Source: Microtetraspora sp. NBRC 13810
GTDB lineage: Bacteria; Actinomycetota; Actinomycetes; Streptosporangiales; Streptosporangiaceae
Reading direction: 5' to 3'
Length of the DNA stretch: 64,000 nt
NCBI RefSeq assembly: GCF_030268685.1
Contig: NZ_BSRQ01000005.1
Location: 1-64,000, forward strand
The notes beneath the pieces were generated by a model. The model ran no database searches, was not told the origin of the DNA, and saw only the letters and a program-made list of their open reading frames with translations. Position 1 is the stretch's first letter. Every line of letters begins with the position of its first letter. The translations under genes and the position numbers were made by a program. Below, piece by piece: positions 34,158 through 43,514 of the stretch.

Positions 34158-35102
34158 TTACTCGGGTTTGCCTATTTGCCCATGTTCGGCCAGCTTCGCC
34201 TGGGCCGCCGCCAGCCGCTCCTCGCGGGCCCGGAGCTTCTCCTCCTCCTTGCGGAGGCGCTCCTGCTCCTTCAGCTCGCGCTCGCGCGCCTTCTCCTGCT
34301 CCCGCTGGTTGCGCTGCCGGATCTTCTCCTGCTCCCGCTGGATCTTCTCCTGCTCCTTCAGCTCCCGTTCGAGGGCCTTCTCCTGCTCCTTCAGCTCGCG
34401 TTCACGCTCGCGCAGGTCCCGCTCGCTGGGCCGGGCCGGCGGCGCCGTACGGCTGCGCAGGGCGAGCCCGCGCGAGGCGGCGGTGAGCATCGGGTTGGGA
34501 TCGAGCCTGGTCAGGCCGTGCCAGGCGAGGTTCACCAGGTGGGCGGCGACCTCCTCGCGCTTGGGGCGGCGCACGTCCAGCCACCACTGGCCGGTCAGGG
34601 CCACCATGCCCACCAGCATCTGCGCGTACATCGGGGCGAGCTTGGGGTCATAGCCCCGCTCGTTGAACTCGTCGGCCAGCACGTCCTCGACCTGACTGGC
34701 GATCTCGCTGATCAGGCTGGCGAAGGTGCCGGTGCCGGAGGCCGCGTGCGAGTCGCGGACCAGGATGCGGAAGCCCTCGCTGCTCTCCTCGATGTAGCGC
34801 AGCAGGGCCAGCGCGGCCCGCTCCAGCTTGATCAGGGCGTGCGAGGCGGACAGCGCCTCCGTGACCATCCCCAGGAGCTTCTGCATCTCCCGGTCCACGA
34901 CCACCGCGTAGATGCCCTCCTTGCCGCCGAAGTGCTCATAGACCACCGGCTTGGAGACCAGGGCGCTCGCCGCGATCTCCTCGATCGACGTGCCGTCGAA
35001 GCCCTTCTCGGCGAAGAGCGCACGGCTGATCTCGATGAGCTGTTCTCGTCTCTCCTTGGCGGACATGCGTCTACGGGGCTGGGATTCGCTCACAGGTTTC
35101 AT
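34158..35102 (-). CDS. TetR family regulator with a long charged coiled-coil tail
   Basis: 314 residues. TetR helix-turn-helix (about 15-65): SRALFAEKGFDGTSIEEIAA, VSKPVVYEHFGGKEG. The regulatory domain runs to about residue 215. The last ~85 residues are almost entirely Arg/Glu/Lys/Gln, with heptad-like RELKEQEK repeats, a single extended coiled coil. Because two TetR chains dimerise, the tails could make a stalk or bind a partner. Start ATG 35102; GTG three codons in is possible. It lies 103 bases downstream of a fatty-acid desaturase on the same strand and may control it. Confidence 0.85.
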   Translation of the reverse strand: MKPVSESQPRRRMSAKERREQLIEISRALFAEKGFDGTSIEEIAASALVSKPVVYEHFGGKEGIYAVVVDREMQKLLGMVTEALSASHALIKLERAALALLRYIEESSEGFRILVRDSHAASGTGTFASLISEIASQVEDVLADEFNERGYDPKLAPMYAQMLVGMVALTGQWWLDVRRPKREEVAAHLVNLAWHGLTRLDPNPMLTAASRGLALRSRTAPPARPSERDLRERERELKEQEKALERELKEQEKIQREQEKIRQRNQREQEKARERELKEQERLRKEEEKLRAREERLAAAQAKLAEHGQIGKPE

Positions 35103-35205
35103 AATGCCCGCAGACGAAGGGGAAGCGGGAACACGGGCCGCCGCGAGGACGGCGGCCCGGCCGGGTGCGGACGCCTCGCCCGTCGCGGTCGCCGGGCGGG
35201 TGCCA

Positions 35206-36147
35206 TCACCCGATACGTTTCGCCGCGAGGCGCTCGGGGGTGGGCCAGCGCACATCGGTCGCCCAGCCGAACCTCTCGAACCAGCGGATCGTCCCGGCGC
35301 TGAGATCGATCTGCCCCTTCAGCGCGCCGTGCCGGGCACAGGTCGGGTCGGAGTGGTGCAGGTTGTGCCAGGACTCCCCGAAGGACGGGATGGCCAGCCA
35401 CCAGACGTTGCGCGACTTGTCCCGCGCCTCGAACGCCTCGTCGCCGAACACGTGGCAGATGGAGTTGATGGACCACGTCACGTGGTGCAGCAGGGCGAGC
35501 CGGACCATGCTGCCCCAGAAGAAGCCGGTCACCGCGCCCCACAGGGACCAGGACAGCAGGCCGCCGAGCACGGCGGGCAGGGCCAGCGAGGTGATCGCGA
35601 GCGCCGTGAAGGACCGGTGCAGCCTCAGTACGTCGGGATCCTTGACCAGGTCGGGGGCGTACTTCGCGCGGTTGGCCCTGGTGGGCTCGAACAGCCAGCC
35701 CATGTGGGCGTAGAGCAGACCCTTGGTCAGCGCGCGGAACCCGGTGCCGAACCGCCACGGCGAGTGCGGGTCGCCCTCCTTGTCGGAGAACTTGTGGTGC
35801 TTGCGATGGGTGGCGACCCAGTCCAGGACCGACATCTCCAGGGACAGGCTGCCCGCGATGCCGAGGGCGATCCGCAACGGCCGCTTGGCCTTGAAGGAGC
35901 CGTGGGTGAAATACCGGTGGAAGCCCACCGTCACGCCGAGCCCGGTCACCGTGTACATGACGACGGTGATCACGATGTCGGTCCAGCCCAGGCCCCAGCC
36001 CCAGGCGAACGGGACGGCGGCCAGCACGGCCAGCAGCGGGACCCCGACGAAGAATCCGAAGAGGATCATCTCGGCCCGGGACTTCGGCTGCGGCTCGAAG
36101 TCGGGTTTCGGCGGAGGAGGGGAGTCACGGTCGATGACTACGGTCAT
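35206..36147 (-). CDS. Acyl-CoA/acyl-lipid desaturase (delta-9 type)
   Basis: 313 residues. Three His boxes: HRYFTH, HRKHH and HNLHH. Four membrane helices arranged in two pairs. The family uses a di-iron centre to put a cis double bond into saturated C16/C18 acyl chains, adjusting membrane fluidity. ATG 36147 follows GAGAGG. A strong palindrome lies 53 bases upstream. The next gene is a TetR regulator. Confidence 0.92.
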   Translation of the reverse strand: MTVVIDRDSPPPPKPDFEPQPKSRAEMILFGFFVGVPLLAVLAAVPFAWGWGLGWTDIVITVVMYTVTGLGVTVGFHRYFTHGSFKAKRPLRIALGIAGSLSLEMSVLDWVATHRKHHKFSDKEGDPHSPWRFGTGFRALTKGLLYAHMGWLFEPTRANRAKYAPDLVKDPDVLRLHRSFTALAITSLALPAVLGGLLSWSLWGAVTGFFWGSMVRLALLHHVTWSINSICHVFGDEAFEARDKSRNVWWLAIPSFGESWHNLHHSDPTCARHGALKGQIDLSAGTIRWFERFGWATDVRWPTPERLAAKRIG

Positions 36148-36199
36148 GGCTACCTCTCGCAGCACGATTGGGAAGGTATGTCCTCCCTACGTCACCGTA

Positions 36200-36217
36200 A
36201 CCTACGCGGCCGTAGGT
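36200..36217. promoter_or_regulatory. Operator palindrome upstream of the desaturase gene
   Basis: ACCTACG-cggc-CGTAGGT, perfect seven-base arms. Nearby ctccctacgtcaccg repeats a CCTACG half-site. The likely ligand is the TetR encoded after the desaturase. Confidence 0.6.
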
Positions 36218-36405
36218 AAGGAAGCCCTAAGACGACGGTCCCGGAAACATGGCCTTTACGTGACCCGCTGTTGGTCGTGCCGGGCCGGAGAGCGACTTCG
36301 GCGGTGGTGGTTCAGAGGGGAGCGGAGGAGGTGGTCGGCTCGCTATCCTGGGAGCCGGACCGCCGGGGGCCGGGAATCCGGGAGCAACCCTCGTAGGTTC
36401 GGCCA

Positions 36406-36476
36406 TCCCGGGTCGTCTAGGGGCAAGACTACAGATTTTGGTTCTGTCAACGGAGGTTCGAATCCTCCCCCGGGAG
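36406..36476 (+). tRNA. tRNA-Gln (anticodon UUG)
   Basis: All arms fold: acceptor TCCCGGG/CCCGGGA, D stem GTCT/AGAC, anticodon stem ACAGA/TCTGT with loop TTTTGGT (anticodon TTG), variable CAAC, T arm GGAGG-TTCGAAT-CCTCC, discriminator G. CCA is not encoded. Its place upstream of glmU matches other actinobacteria. Confidence 0.97.
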
Positions 36477-36652
36477 CCCTGACCAGGCCATACGCTCTTA
36501 GTGAGCCGTTGACCCATGGGGCTGGATCGCTCCCTGAGGCGTGCGGGTATCCTCACGGTGTCGGACGAGTTGCGGTGCGGTGCCCTCTGGGTAGCCGTAT
36601 GTCGACCTGATCCGTCTTCGTGGAAGTCGCGACGCCGAGGGAGCCTCAGTCC

Positions 36653-38110
36653 GTGAGTGTGCCGCGCCCGGCCGCCGTCGTCGTCCTCGCCGCAGGCGAG
36701 GGCACGCGGATGAAGTCGAGAACACCCAAAGTCCTCCACGAGCTGTGCGGTCGCGCACTCGTCGACCACATGCTGGCCGCCGCCCGCGGCCTCGACCCCG
36801 AGCGGCTGATCGTCGTCATCGGGCACGACCGGGAGCGGGTGGGCGGGCATCTCACCGCCACCGGCTCCGACGTCCAGCCGGTGGTGCAGGCCGAGCAGCG
36901 GGGGACCGGGCACGCGGTCCGCACCGTGATCGAAGAGGTCGGCACCATCAAGGGCACCGTCCTCGTCACCTACGGCGACACACCGCTGCTGCGCACCGAC
37001 ACCCTGGCCAGACTCCTCGAAACGCACGCCGAGGAGGGCAACGCGGTCACCGTGCTCACCGCCGAGGTGCCCGACCCGACCGGGTACGGGCGCATCATCA
37101 GGGACGGCGGCGGAGCCGTGCTCGCGATCGTCGAACAGAAGGACGCCAGCCCGGAACAGCGGGCGATCAAGGAGATGAACTCCGGCGTCTACGCCTTCGA
37201 CGGAGCCCTGCTCTCCGACGCCGTCACACGGATCTCCACGGCCAACGCCCAGGGCGAGGAATACCTCACCGACGTGCTCGCCATCCTGCGCGAGGACGGG
37301 CACCGGGTGGGCGCCCACGTGGCGGACGACCACGTCGAGGTGGAGGGGGTCAACGACCGCGTCCAGCTCGCCGCCGCCGGGCGGGTCCTCAACCGCAGGA
37401 TCCTGGAGCGCCACATGCGCGACGGGGTCACCGTGATCGACCCGGAGACCACCTGGGTCGACGTGGACGTCATCCTGTCACCCGACGTCGTCATCCGTCC
37501 CGGCACCCAGCTGCACGGCCGTACCGTCGTGGCGGCCGGGGCGGAGATCGGCCCCGCGACCACGCTGACCGACACCGAGGTCGGCGAGGACGCGACGGTG
37601 AACAACACCGTCGCCGTCGGCGCGCTGATCGGCCCTCAGGCGGCCGTCGGCCCCTACACCTACCTGCGGCCCGGCACCGTGCTCGCCCGCAAGGCCAAGG
37701 CGGGGGCGCATGTCGAGATGAAGAACGCCCGGATCGGCGAGGGGGCCAAGGTGCCCCACCTGACCTACGTCGGGGACGCCACCATCGGGGCCGGCGCCAA
37801 CATCGGCGCCTCCACGATCTTCGTCAACTACGACGGGGTCGAGAAGAATCACACCACGGTCGGTGACCACGCCTTCGTCGGCTGCGACACGATGCTCGTC
37901 GCGCCGGTGACGATCGGCGACGGCGCCTACACGGCCGCGGGTTCCACGATCACCAATGACGTGCCGCCGGGGGCCATCGGAGTGGCCAGGGAGCGGCAGC
38001 GCAACATTGAGGGGTGGGTCGCGCGCAAGCGCGCGGGCACCAGGTCTGCCGAGGCGGCGCGCAGAGCGCTCGCCGACGAGGCCGCAGAGCAACAGGAGAA
38101 CGGCACGTGA
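36653..38110 (+). CDS. glmU: Bifunctional UDP-GlcNAc pyrophosphorylase / GlcN-1-P acetyltransferase
   Basis: 485 residues. The uridylyltransferase half begins VVLAAGEGTRMKSRTPKVLH. The C-terminal left-handed beta-helix half has hexapeptide repeats and the catalytic NARIGEGAKVPHLTYVGD region. It makes UDP-GlcNAc for peptidoglycan and surface polymers. GTG 36653 has AGGGAG nine bases upstream; the open frame to 36620 is an alternative. First gene of the glmU-prs segment. Confidence 0.95.
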   Translation: MSVPRPAAVVVLAAGEGTRMKSRTPKVLHELCGRALVDHMLAAARGLDPERLIVVIGHDRERVGGHLTATGSDVQPVVQAEQRGTGHAVRTVIEEVGTIKGTVLVTYGDTPLLRTDTLARLLETHAEEGNAVTVLTAEVPDPTGYGRIIRDGGGAVLAIVEQKDASPEQRAIKEMNSGVYAFDGALLSDAVTRISTANAQGEEYLTDVLAILREDGHRVGAHVADDHVEVEGVNDRVQLAAAGRVLNRRILERHMRDGVTVIDPETTWVDVDVILSPDVVIRPGTQLHGRTVVAAGAEIGPATTLTDTEVGEDATVNNTVAVGALIGPQAAVGPYTYLRPGTVLARKAKAGAHVEMKNARIGEGAKVPHLTYVGDATIGAGANIGASTIFVNYDGVEKNHTTVGDHAFVGCDTMLVAPVTIGDGAYTAAGSTITNDVPPGAIGVARERQRNIEGWVARKRAGTRSAEAARRALADEAAEQQENGT

Positions 38111-38165
38111 GCGAGCGAGCGACACGCAGCGAAAAGATCGGTTACCTCCTCGGTGAGGTGGCAAA

Positions 38166-39143
38166 GTGAGTGGTATGAAGACCACAGGCGAGAAGAACCT
38201 GATGTTCTTCTCCGGACGGGCGTATCCCGAGCTCGCTGAAGAAGTGGCCGACGCCCTCGGCATCGAGCCCACCCCGACCAAGCTGCTGGATTTCGCCAAC
38301 GGCGAGATCTACGCCAGGTATCTGGAGTCCGTTCGCGGCTGCGACGCTTTCGTGATCCAGAGCCACACCGCTCCGATCAACAAATGGATCATGGAGCACC
38401 TCATCATGGTGGACGCGCTGAAGCGGGCCTCCGCCAAGCGGATCACCGTGGTCATGCCGTTCTTCGGCTACGCGCGGCAGGACAAGAAGGGCCGCGGTCG
38501 CGAGCCGATCACCGCGCGCCTCATGGCCGACCTGTTCAGGACGGCGGGAGCCGACCGGCTGATGTCGGTGGACCTGCACACCTCGCAGATCCAGGGCTTC
38601 TTCGACGGCCCGGTGGACCACCTGTTCGCGATGCCGGTGCTCGCCGAGTACCTCGGCGACAAGCTCGACCCGGCCAGCACGACCATCGTCTCGCCGGACA
38701 CCGGCCGGGTGCGCCTGGCCGAGCGCTGGGCCGACCACCTGGGCACCCCGGTCGCCTTCATCCACAAGCGGCGTGACCTCGACATGGCCAACCAGGTCAG
38801 GGTGCACGAGGTCGTCGGCCGGGTGCAGGGCCGTACCTGCGTGCTCATCGACGACATGATCGACACCGCGGGCACCATCTGCAAGGCGGCCGACGCGCTC
38901 TACGAGCAGGGCGCCACCAACGTCCTGGTGGCCGCCACCCACGCGGTCTTCTCCTCGCCGGCCGTGGACCGGATGAAGAACTCGAAGATCTCCGAGGTGG
39001 TCGTCACCAACTCGCTGCCGCTGAGCGAGGACAAGCGGTTCGACAAGCTGACCGTGCTGTCCATCGCCCCGCTGATCGCGCGGGCGATCAACGAGGTGTT
39101 CAGCGACGGTTCGGTGACCAGCCTCTTCGAGGGCGACAGCTGA
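38166..39143 (+). CDS. prs: Ribose-phosphate pyrophosphokinase
   Basis: 325 residues. It forms PRPP from ribose 5-phosphate and ATP. NLMFFSGRAYPELAEEV at the start, the FFGYARQDKKGRGREPI flexible loop, VDLHTSQIQGFF, and the PRPP-binding CVLIDDMIDTAGTI. Start GTG 38166 after GGTGAGG. It follows glmU closely, the common actinobacterial pairing. Confidence 0.97.
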   Translation: MSGMKTTGEKNLMFFSGRAYPELAEEVADALGIEPTPTKLLDFANGEIYARYLESVRGCDAFVIQSHTAPINKWIMEHLIMVDALKRASAKRITVVMPFFGYARQDKKGRGREPITARLMADLFRTAGADRLMSVDLHTSQIQGFFDGPVDHLFAMPVLAEYLGDKLDPASTTIVSPDTGRVRLAERWADHLGTPVAFIHKRRDLDMANQVRVHEVVGRVQGRTCVLIDDMIDTAGTICKAADALYEQGATNVLVAATHAVFSSPAVDRMKNSKISEVVVTNSLPLSEDKRFDKLTVLSIAPLIARAINEVFSDGSVTSLFEGDS

Positions 39144-39256
39144 CGGTCCGCCGACCCTGTAAACTACGCAGGTTGCGTTCGTAACGCCTTCCGCTAGGGC
39201 GGGTGAGGGGGAGCGCACCATCCGGCGTCATCATCGATCACCCTAGGAGTTCAGCC

Positions 39257-39874
39257 GTGTCCGAAGTACGCCTCACCGCCGAAGTGCGCACCGAGTTCGG
39301 CAAGGGCGCCGCGCGGAAGATCCGCCGTGGCGACAAGGTCCCCGCGATCCTCTACGGCCACGGCACCGAGACCAAGCACCTCACGCTGCCCGGCCACGAG
39401 CTCATGATCGCCCTGCGTACGCCCAACGTGCTGATCCGCGTCGAGGGCGAGGGCGTCAACGAGCTCGCCCTGCCCAAGGGCGTGCAGCGTGACCCGATCA
39501 AGGGCTTCATCGAGCACATCGACCTGCTGCTGGTCAAGCGGGGCGAGAAGGTCACGGTCGAGATCCCGGTCACCACGGTGGGCGACGTCGTCCCCGACGG
39601 CCTGCTCGACCAGCAGCTGGTCTCCATCTCCGTGCTGACCGAGGCCACCCACATCCCCGAGGGCGTCGAGGTCGACGTCACGGGCCTGGAGATCGGCACC
39701 CAGGTCACCGCCGCCGACCTCAAGCTGCCCCGCGGCACCGAGCTCGCCGCCGACGCGGAGGTCCTGGTCCTGCACATCACGGCCAAGCCGACCGAGGCCG
39801 CGGCCGAGGGTGAGGCCGCCGAGGGCGAGGCCGCCGCGACGGCCGAGTCCGCGGAGACCGAGTCCGCCGAGTAG
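39257..39874 (+). CDS. rplY: 50S ribosomal protein bL25 (Ctc form)
   Basis: 205 residues. The N-terminal 5S rRNA-binding domain includes [20 protein letters not shown]. The C-terminal TL5/Ctc domain has [15 protein letters not shown]. An acidic Ala/Glu-rich tail ([12 protein letters not shown]...) closes the chain. GTG 39257 has AGGAG eight bases upstream. Confidence 0.96.
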   Translation: MSEVRLTAEVRTEFGKGAARKIRRGDKVPAILYGHGTETKHLTLPGHELMIALRTPNVLIRVEGEGVNELALPKGVQRDPIKGFIEHIDLLLVKRGEKVTVEIPVTTVGDVVPDGLLDQQLVSISVLTEATHIPEGVEVDVTGLEIGTQVTAADLKLPRGTELAADAEVLVLHITAKPTEAAAEGEAAEGEAAATAESAETESAE

Positions 39875-39900
39875 TCTCACCGGCACAAGCATCTCCGAGC

Positions 39901-39927
39901 GGGGCGGTCGGCGGCGCCGGCCGCCCC
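39901..39927 (+). terminator. Terminator-like hairpin between rplY and pth
   Basis: A 12-base stem ggggcggtcggc/gccggccgcccc (one G-U pair) with a three-base loop, 26 bases after the rplY stop. Confidence 0.65.
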
Positions 39928-39984
39928 GGTCGTGTGACCGGGGCCGCCGGGCCCCGTCGTGAGCACCTGAACGGGAGGTCGTCC

Positions 39985-40581
39985 GTGGACCGATGGCTGG
40001 TGGCCGGGCTGGGCAATCCGGGGCCGGAATACGCCGGCAACCGGCACAACGTCGGTTTCATGGTGCTGGACGAGCTGGCCGCGCGGGCCGGCGGCCGGTT
40101 CAAGGCGCACAAGGCGCGGGCCGAGGTCCTCGAAGGCCGCCTCGCCGGCGCCCCCGCCGTCCTGGCCAAGCCGCTCACCTTCATGAACCTCTCGGGCGGG
40201 CCGTGCAAGGCGCTGGCCGACTTCTACAAGGTGGACCCGGCCCGGGTCATCGTCGTGCACGACGAGCTCGACATCCCGTACGGCGCGCTGCGCGCCAAGC
40301 TCGGCGGCGGCGACAACGGGCACAACGGGCTGCGCTCCATCTCCAAGTCCATCGGCACCCGCGACTACCTGCGGGTGCGCTTCGGCATCGGGCGCCCGCC
40401 GGGCCGGATGGACGCCGCGACCTTCGTGCTGCGCGACTTCGTCACCGCCGAGAAGAAGGACCTCCCCTTCCTGGTGGACCGGGCGGCCGACGTCGTCGAG
40501 TCACTGATCGGCCAGGGGCTCGAAACGACTCAGAACGCCTTCCACGCCGCCGACCTCAACGTCGCCCGCCCCCCTCGCTGA
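39985..40581 (+). CDS. pth: Peptidyl-tRNA hydrolase
   Basis: 198 residues. It releases peptidyl groups from tRNAs that fall off the ribosome. Motifs: [20 protein letters not shown] with the catalytic His, [21 protein letters not shown] and [14 protein letters not shown] 39985 after GGGAGG. The last 81 bases overlap the 3' end of the convergent exonuclease gene. Confidence 0.97.
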   Translation: MDRWLVAGLGNPGPEYAGNRHNVGFMVLDELAARAGGRFKAHKARAEVLEGRLAGAPAVLAKPLTFMNLSGGPCKALADFYKVDPARVIVVHDELDIPYGALRAKLGGGDNGHNGLRSISKSIGTRDYLRVRFGIGRPPGRMDAATFVLRDFVTAEKKDLPFLVDRAADVVESLIGQGLETTQNAFHAADLNVARPPR

Positions 40582-41220
40582 CCCGGCCTCCTCCGCCGTA
40601 CGGGCCTGTGCGGGCCCGTCGCCGTGCCAGGCCATCAGGTTCTGGAAGAGCTCGGCCTGCTCCTTGGCGTCGTCGAGGGCGTGGTGGGTGTGCGGGCGCT
40701 GCGCGGTGAGGTGCCGCGGCATCTGCCGCTTGGTCGACCACGCGATGGGCACCCCGGCTTTGGCGGCATAAAGCGTCTTTATATCAATGCACCGGGAATG
40801 CCCGAAAGGTGAGGCGCCGGTGAAGCGCATGAAATACCAGTAAATCCACATCCAGTCGAATGACAGCGGATAAGCGGCCAGCACCGGCTGCGTCTTACCG
40901 CACACCTTCTTTATCCACCGGGCCGCCTGCCCCATCGCCAGCGCCGCGTCCGTGCCCTCCCGCACCAGCAGATCCCGGTCCAGGCCGCTCACCGCCATCG
41001 CCTCGGGCACGAAGTCGTCGCTGATCGGCCGCAACTCCACGTAGAACGTGCTGCTGTCGGGATCGACCGGCTCGAAGGTCCGGCCCTGCATGCGCCCGGC
41101 CACCGTCATTCCCAGACTAACCATGGAAAAAGGCCCCGGAATCGGGCCATCCGCTTCAACGTCCACAGAGATATACGTTTCAGCCTTCAAAGCGCCGGGC
41201 TCCGTTCTCCTCGTTATCAT
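40501..41220 (-). CDS. DEDD-family 3'-5' exonuclease (RNase T-like)
   Basis: 239 residues. Exo I site [11 protein letters not shown] (DxE), a central [13 protein letters not shown] segment, and Exo [17 protein letters not shown] (HxxxxxD form). It probably trims RNA or DNA 3' ends. The central part of the gene is visibly AT-richer (for example aaagcgtctttatatcaatg) than all neighbours, suggesting a foreign origin. ATG 41220. Only 41 bases separate it from the divergent wbaP-like gene. The C-terminal ~25 residues are encoded antisense to pth and may be a late extension. Confidence 0.82.
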   Translation of the reverse strand: MITRRTEPGALKAETYISVDVEADGPIPGPFSMVSLGMTVAGRMQGRTFEPVDPDSSTFYVELRPISDDFVPEAMAVSGLDRDLLVREGTDAALAMGQAARWIKKVCGKTQPVLAAYPLSFDWMWIYWYFMRFTGASPFGHSRCIDIKTLYAAKAGVPIAWSTKRQMPRHLTAQRPHTHHALDDAKEQAELFQNLMAWHGDGPAQARTAEEAGSARGAGDVEVGGVEGVLSRFEPLADQ

Positions 41221-41261
41221 TCCATGACTGTTGTTTGGCCAACGGCCACCTGGAGGGGCGC

Positions 41262-42728
41262 GTGTTCGGCCTTGAGACTTCGACGGGCCCGTGGAAGGCG
41301 ACCTCGGCCGGCCCCGCGCCGGCACCCGTGGACAGATCACGCATGCCACGGTGGGTGCGACAGTACCGCGAGCGCGCCCTGCTCACCGACGGCGCCTGCG
41401 CGCTCCTCGCCGGGGCGCTCGCGGTGGCGGTCCGGTTCGGCGAGGTCACGCCCTACGTCACGCCCTACGTGGTGGCCAGCGCGCTGCTGCCGGTGGTCTG
41501 GGTCTGCGCCGTCGCCCTCAACCGGGCCTACGAGCCCCGGCTGCTGGGAACCGGTCCGGAGGAGCTGCGTCGGATCGTCCGCTGCGGCCTGCTGCTCACC
41601 GCCGGCCTCGCCGTCTGCGCGTACGCGACCAAGACCGATGTGGCCAGGGGCTACGTCGTCCTCGCGCTGCCGCTGATGACCGTGCTCACCCTCTTCTCCC
41701 GGCACCTGCTGCGCCGCGGGCTGTCCCGGCGCAGGCGCGGAGGCGAGTGCATGCGCAGGGTCGTCGCGGTCGGTCACGCCGAGGGCGTCGCCGAGCTGGT
41801 GCGCATGCTCAGGCGCGAGCGCCACCACGGCATGGAGATCGTGGCCGCCTGCCTGCCCGGCGAGGAGCCGGGCGACGTCGAGGGCGTCCCGGTGCTCGGC
41901 GGGTTCACCGACGCGGCGCTCGTCGTCAACCAGGTGGGCGCCGACACCGTCGCCGTGCTGGCCTGCCCGGAGATGGACGGCACCGCCCTCGGGCGGCTGG
42001 CCTGGCGGCTGGAGAAGACCCGCACCGAGCTGGTCGTGGCGCCCGCGCTGATGGAGGTCGCCGGGCCGCGGATCATGATCCGCCCGGCCGCCGGGCTGCC
42101 GCTGCTGCACGTCGAGCACCCCGAGCTGGCCGGCCTCCGCCCCCTGGTGAAGAACGTCTTCGACCGGGTGGTCGCCGCCACGCTGCTGATCGCGCTGGCG
42201 CCGCTGCTGACCGGGCTGGCGGTCGCCGTCCGGCTGACCAGCCCCGGGCCCGCGTTCTTCCGGCAGACCCGGGTGGGGCGCGACGGGCGCGAGTTCACCA
42301 TCTACAAACTGCGCAGCATGCGGGCCGACGCCGAGCGGCGCAGGATCACCCTGGTCAGCGACGCGAGCGGCCTGCTGTTCAAGGTCCGCCAGGACCCGAG
42401 GGTGACCCCGCTCGGCGCCTGGCTGCGCCGGTACTCCGTCGACGAGCTGCCCCAGCTGTTCAACGTGCTGCTCGGCCACATGTCGCTGGTCGGGCCCAGA
42501 CCGCCGCTGCCCGGGGAGGTCGCCTGCTACGGCGACGACGTCCGCCGCAGGCTGCTGGTCCGGCCGGGCCTCACCGGGCTGTGGCAGGTAAGCGGAAGGT
42601 CCGATCTTTCCTGGGAGGAATCGGTACGGTTGGACCTGCGTTACGTTGAGAACTGGTCGCTCATGTTGGATTTGCAGATTCTGTGGCGGACATGGTCGGC
42701 CGTCGCCCGTGGAGCTGGAGCATATTGA
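41262..42728 (+). CDS. Exopolysaccharide polyprenyl glycosylphosphotransferase (WbaP/CpsE-like)
   Basis: 488 residues. Four N-terminal helices (about 20-145), a cytoplasmic Rossmann-like region (about 160-270), then the catalytic domain from NVFDRVVAATLLI: TRVGRDGREFTIYKLRSM, RRYSVDELPQLFNVL, SLVGPRPPLP and RPGLTGLWQVSGR. It transfers a sugar-1-phosphate to undecaprenyl phosphate, the first step of repeat-unit assembly. GTG 41262 follows GGAGGGG. Its stop overlaps the cysQ start (TGATG), tying sugar loading to the sulfate genes. Confidence 0.92.
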   Translation: MFGLETSTGPWKATSAGPAPAPVDRSRMPRWVRQYRERALLTDGACALLAGALAVAVRFGEVTPYVTPYVVASALLPVVWVCAVALNRAYEPRLLGTGPEELRRIVRCGLLLTAGLAVCAYATKTDVARGYVVLALPLMTVLTLFSRHLLRRGLSRRRRGGECMRRVVAVGHAEGVAELVRMLRRERHHGMEIVAACLPGEEPGDVEGVPVLGGFTDAALVVNQVGADTVAVLACPEMDGTALGRLAWRLEKTRTELVVAPALMEVAGPRIMIRPAAGLPLLHVEHPELAGLRPLVKNVFDRVVAATLLIALAPLLTGLAVAVRLTSPGPAFFRQTRVGRDGREFTIYKLRSMRADAERRRITLVSDASGLLFKVRQDPRVTPLGAWLRRYSVDELPQLFNVLLGHMSLVGPRPPLPGEVACYGDDVRRRLLVRPGLTGLWQVSGRSDLSWEESVRLDLRYVENWSLMLDLQILWRTWSAVARGAGAY

Positions 42729-43492
42729 TGACCATTAGGGACGACCACACGGTCGCGGCGGATCTGGCGACCCAGGCGGGTGAGCGGTTGCTGGAGCTCC
42801 GGGAGCGTGCGGGTTTCGCCGACGCCCGCGCGTTGCGTGACGGGGGCGACAAGGCCGCCCACCGGTTCCTCACCGAGTCCCTGAGCCGGCTGCGCCCCTC
42901 GGACAGCGTGCTCTCGGAGGAGGCGACCAGCCAGGAGCGGCTCGACCCGCGCCGCCTGACCGCCGACCGGGTCTGGATCATCGACCCCCTCGACGGCACC
43001 CGCGAGTTCGCCGAGGAGGGCCGCGCCGACTGGGCGGTGCACGTGGCGCTGTGGGAGCGCGGCGAGCTGACCGCCGGCGCGGTGGCGCTGCCCGCCCAGG
43101 GCCGCACGCTGTCCACCGGCGAGCCGCCCAAGCTGCCCGCGTCGCCCGAGGGACGGATCAGGATCGCGGTCAGCCGCACCCGCCCGCCCGAGTTCGTGCG
43201 CGAACTCGCCGAGCGGATCGGCGGCGAGCTGGTGCCGATCGGCTCGGCCGGCGCAAAGATCTCCGCGGTGCTGACCGGCGAGGTCGAGGCATACGTGCAC
43301 GCGGGCGGGCAGTATGAGTGGGATTCGGCGGCTCCGGTGGCGGTGGCGCAGGCCGCGGGGGCGCACGCCGGCCGAATCGACGGCTCGCCGCTGGCCTACA
43401 ACCAGGCTGACCCCTCACTGCCGGATATCCTTGTCTGCCTACCGGAACTGGCGCCGATGTTGCTCGCCGGAATCCGCGACCTGCATCGCTGA
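42728..43492 (+). CDS. cysQ: 3'(2'),5'-bisphosphate nucleotidase (CysQ)
   Basis: 254 residues, inositol-monophosphatase superfamily. Metal site: EEAT (about 70), WIIDPLDGTREF and YEWDSAAPVAVAQAAGA. CysQ removes the 3' phosphate from PAP, the by-product of sulfotransferases, and from PAPS. Its place directly before cysD and near three sulfotransferases supports PAP recycling. It overlaps the upstream gene by one base. Confidence 0.9.
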   Translation: MTIRDDHTVAADLATQAGERLLELRERAGFADARALRDGGDKAAHRFLTESLSRLRPSDSVLSEEATSQERLDPRRLTADRVWIIDPLDGTREFAEEGRADWAVHVALWERGELTAGAVALPAQGRTLSTGEPPKLPASPEGRIRIAVSRTRPPEFVRELAERIGGELVPIGSAGAKISAVLTGEVEAYVHAGGQYEWDSAAPVAVAQAAGAHAGRIDGSPLAYNQADPSLPDILVCLPELAPMLLAGIRDLHR

Positions 43493-43514
43493 GAGTCACC
43501 CCGGAAGGAATTCG

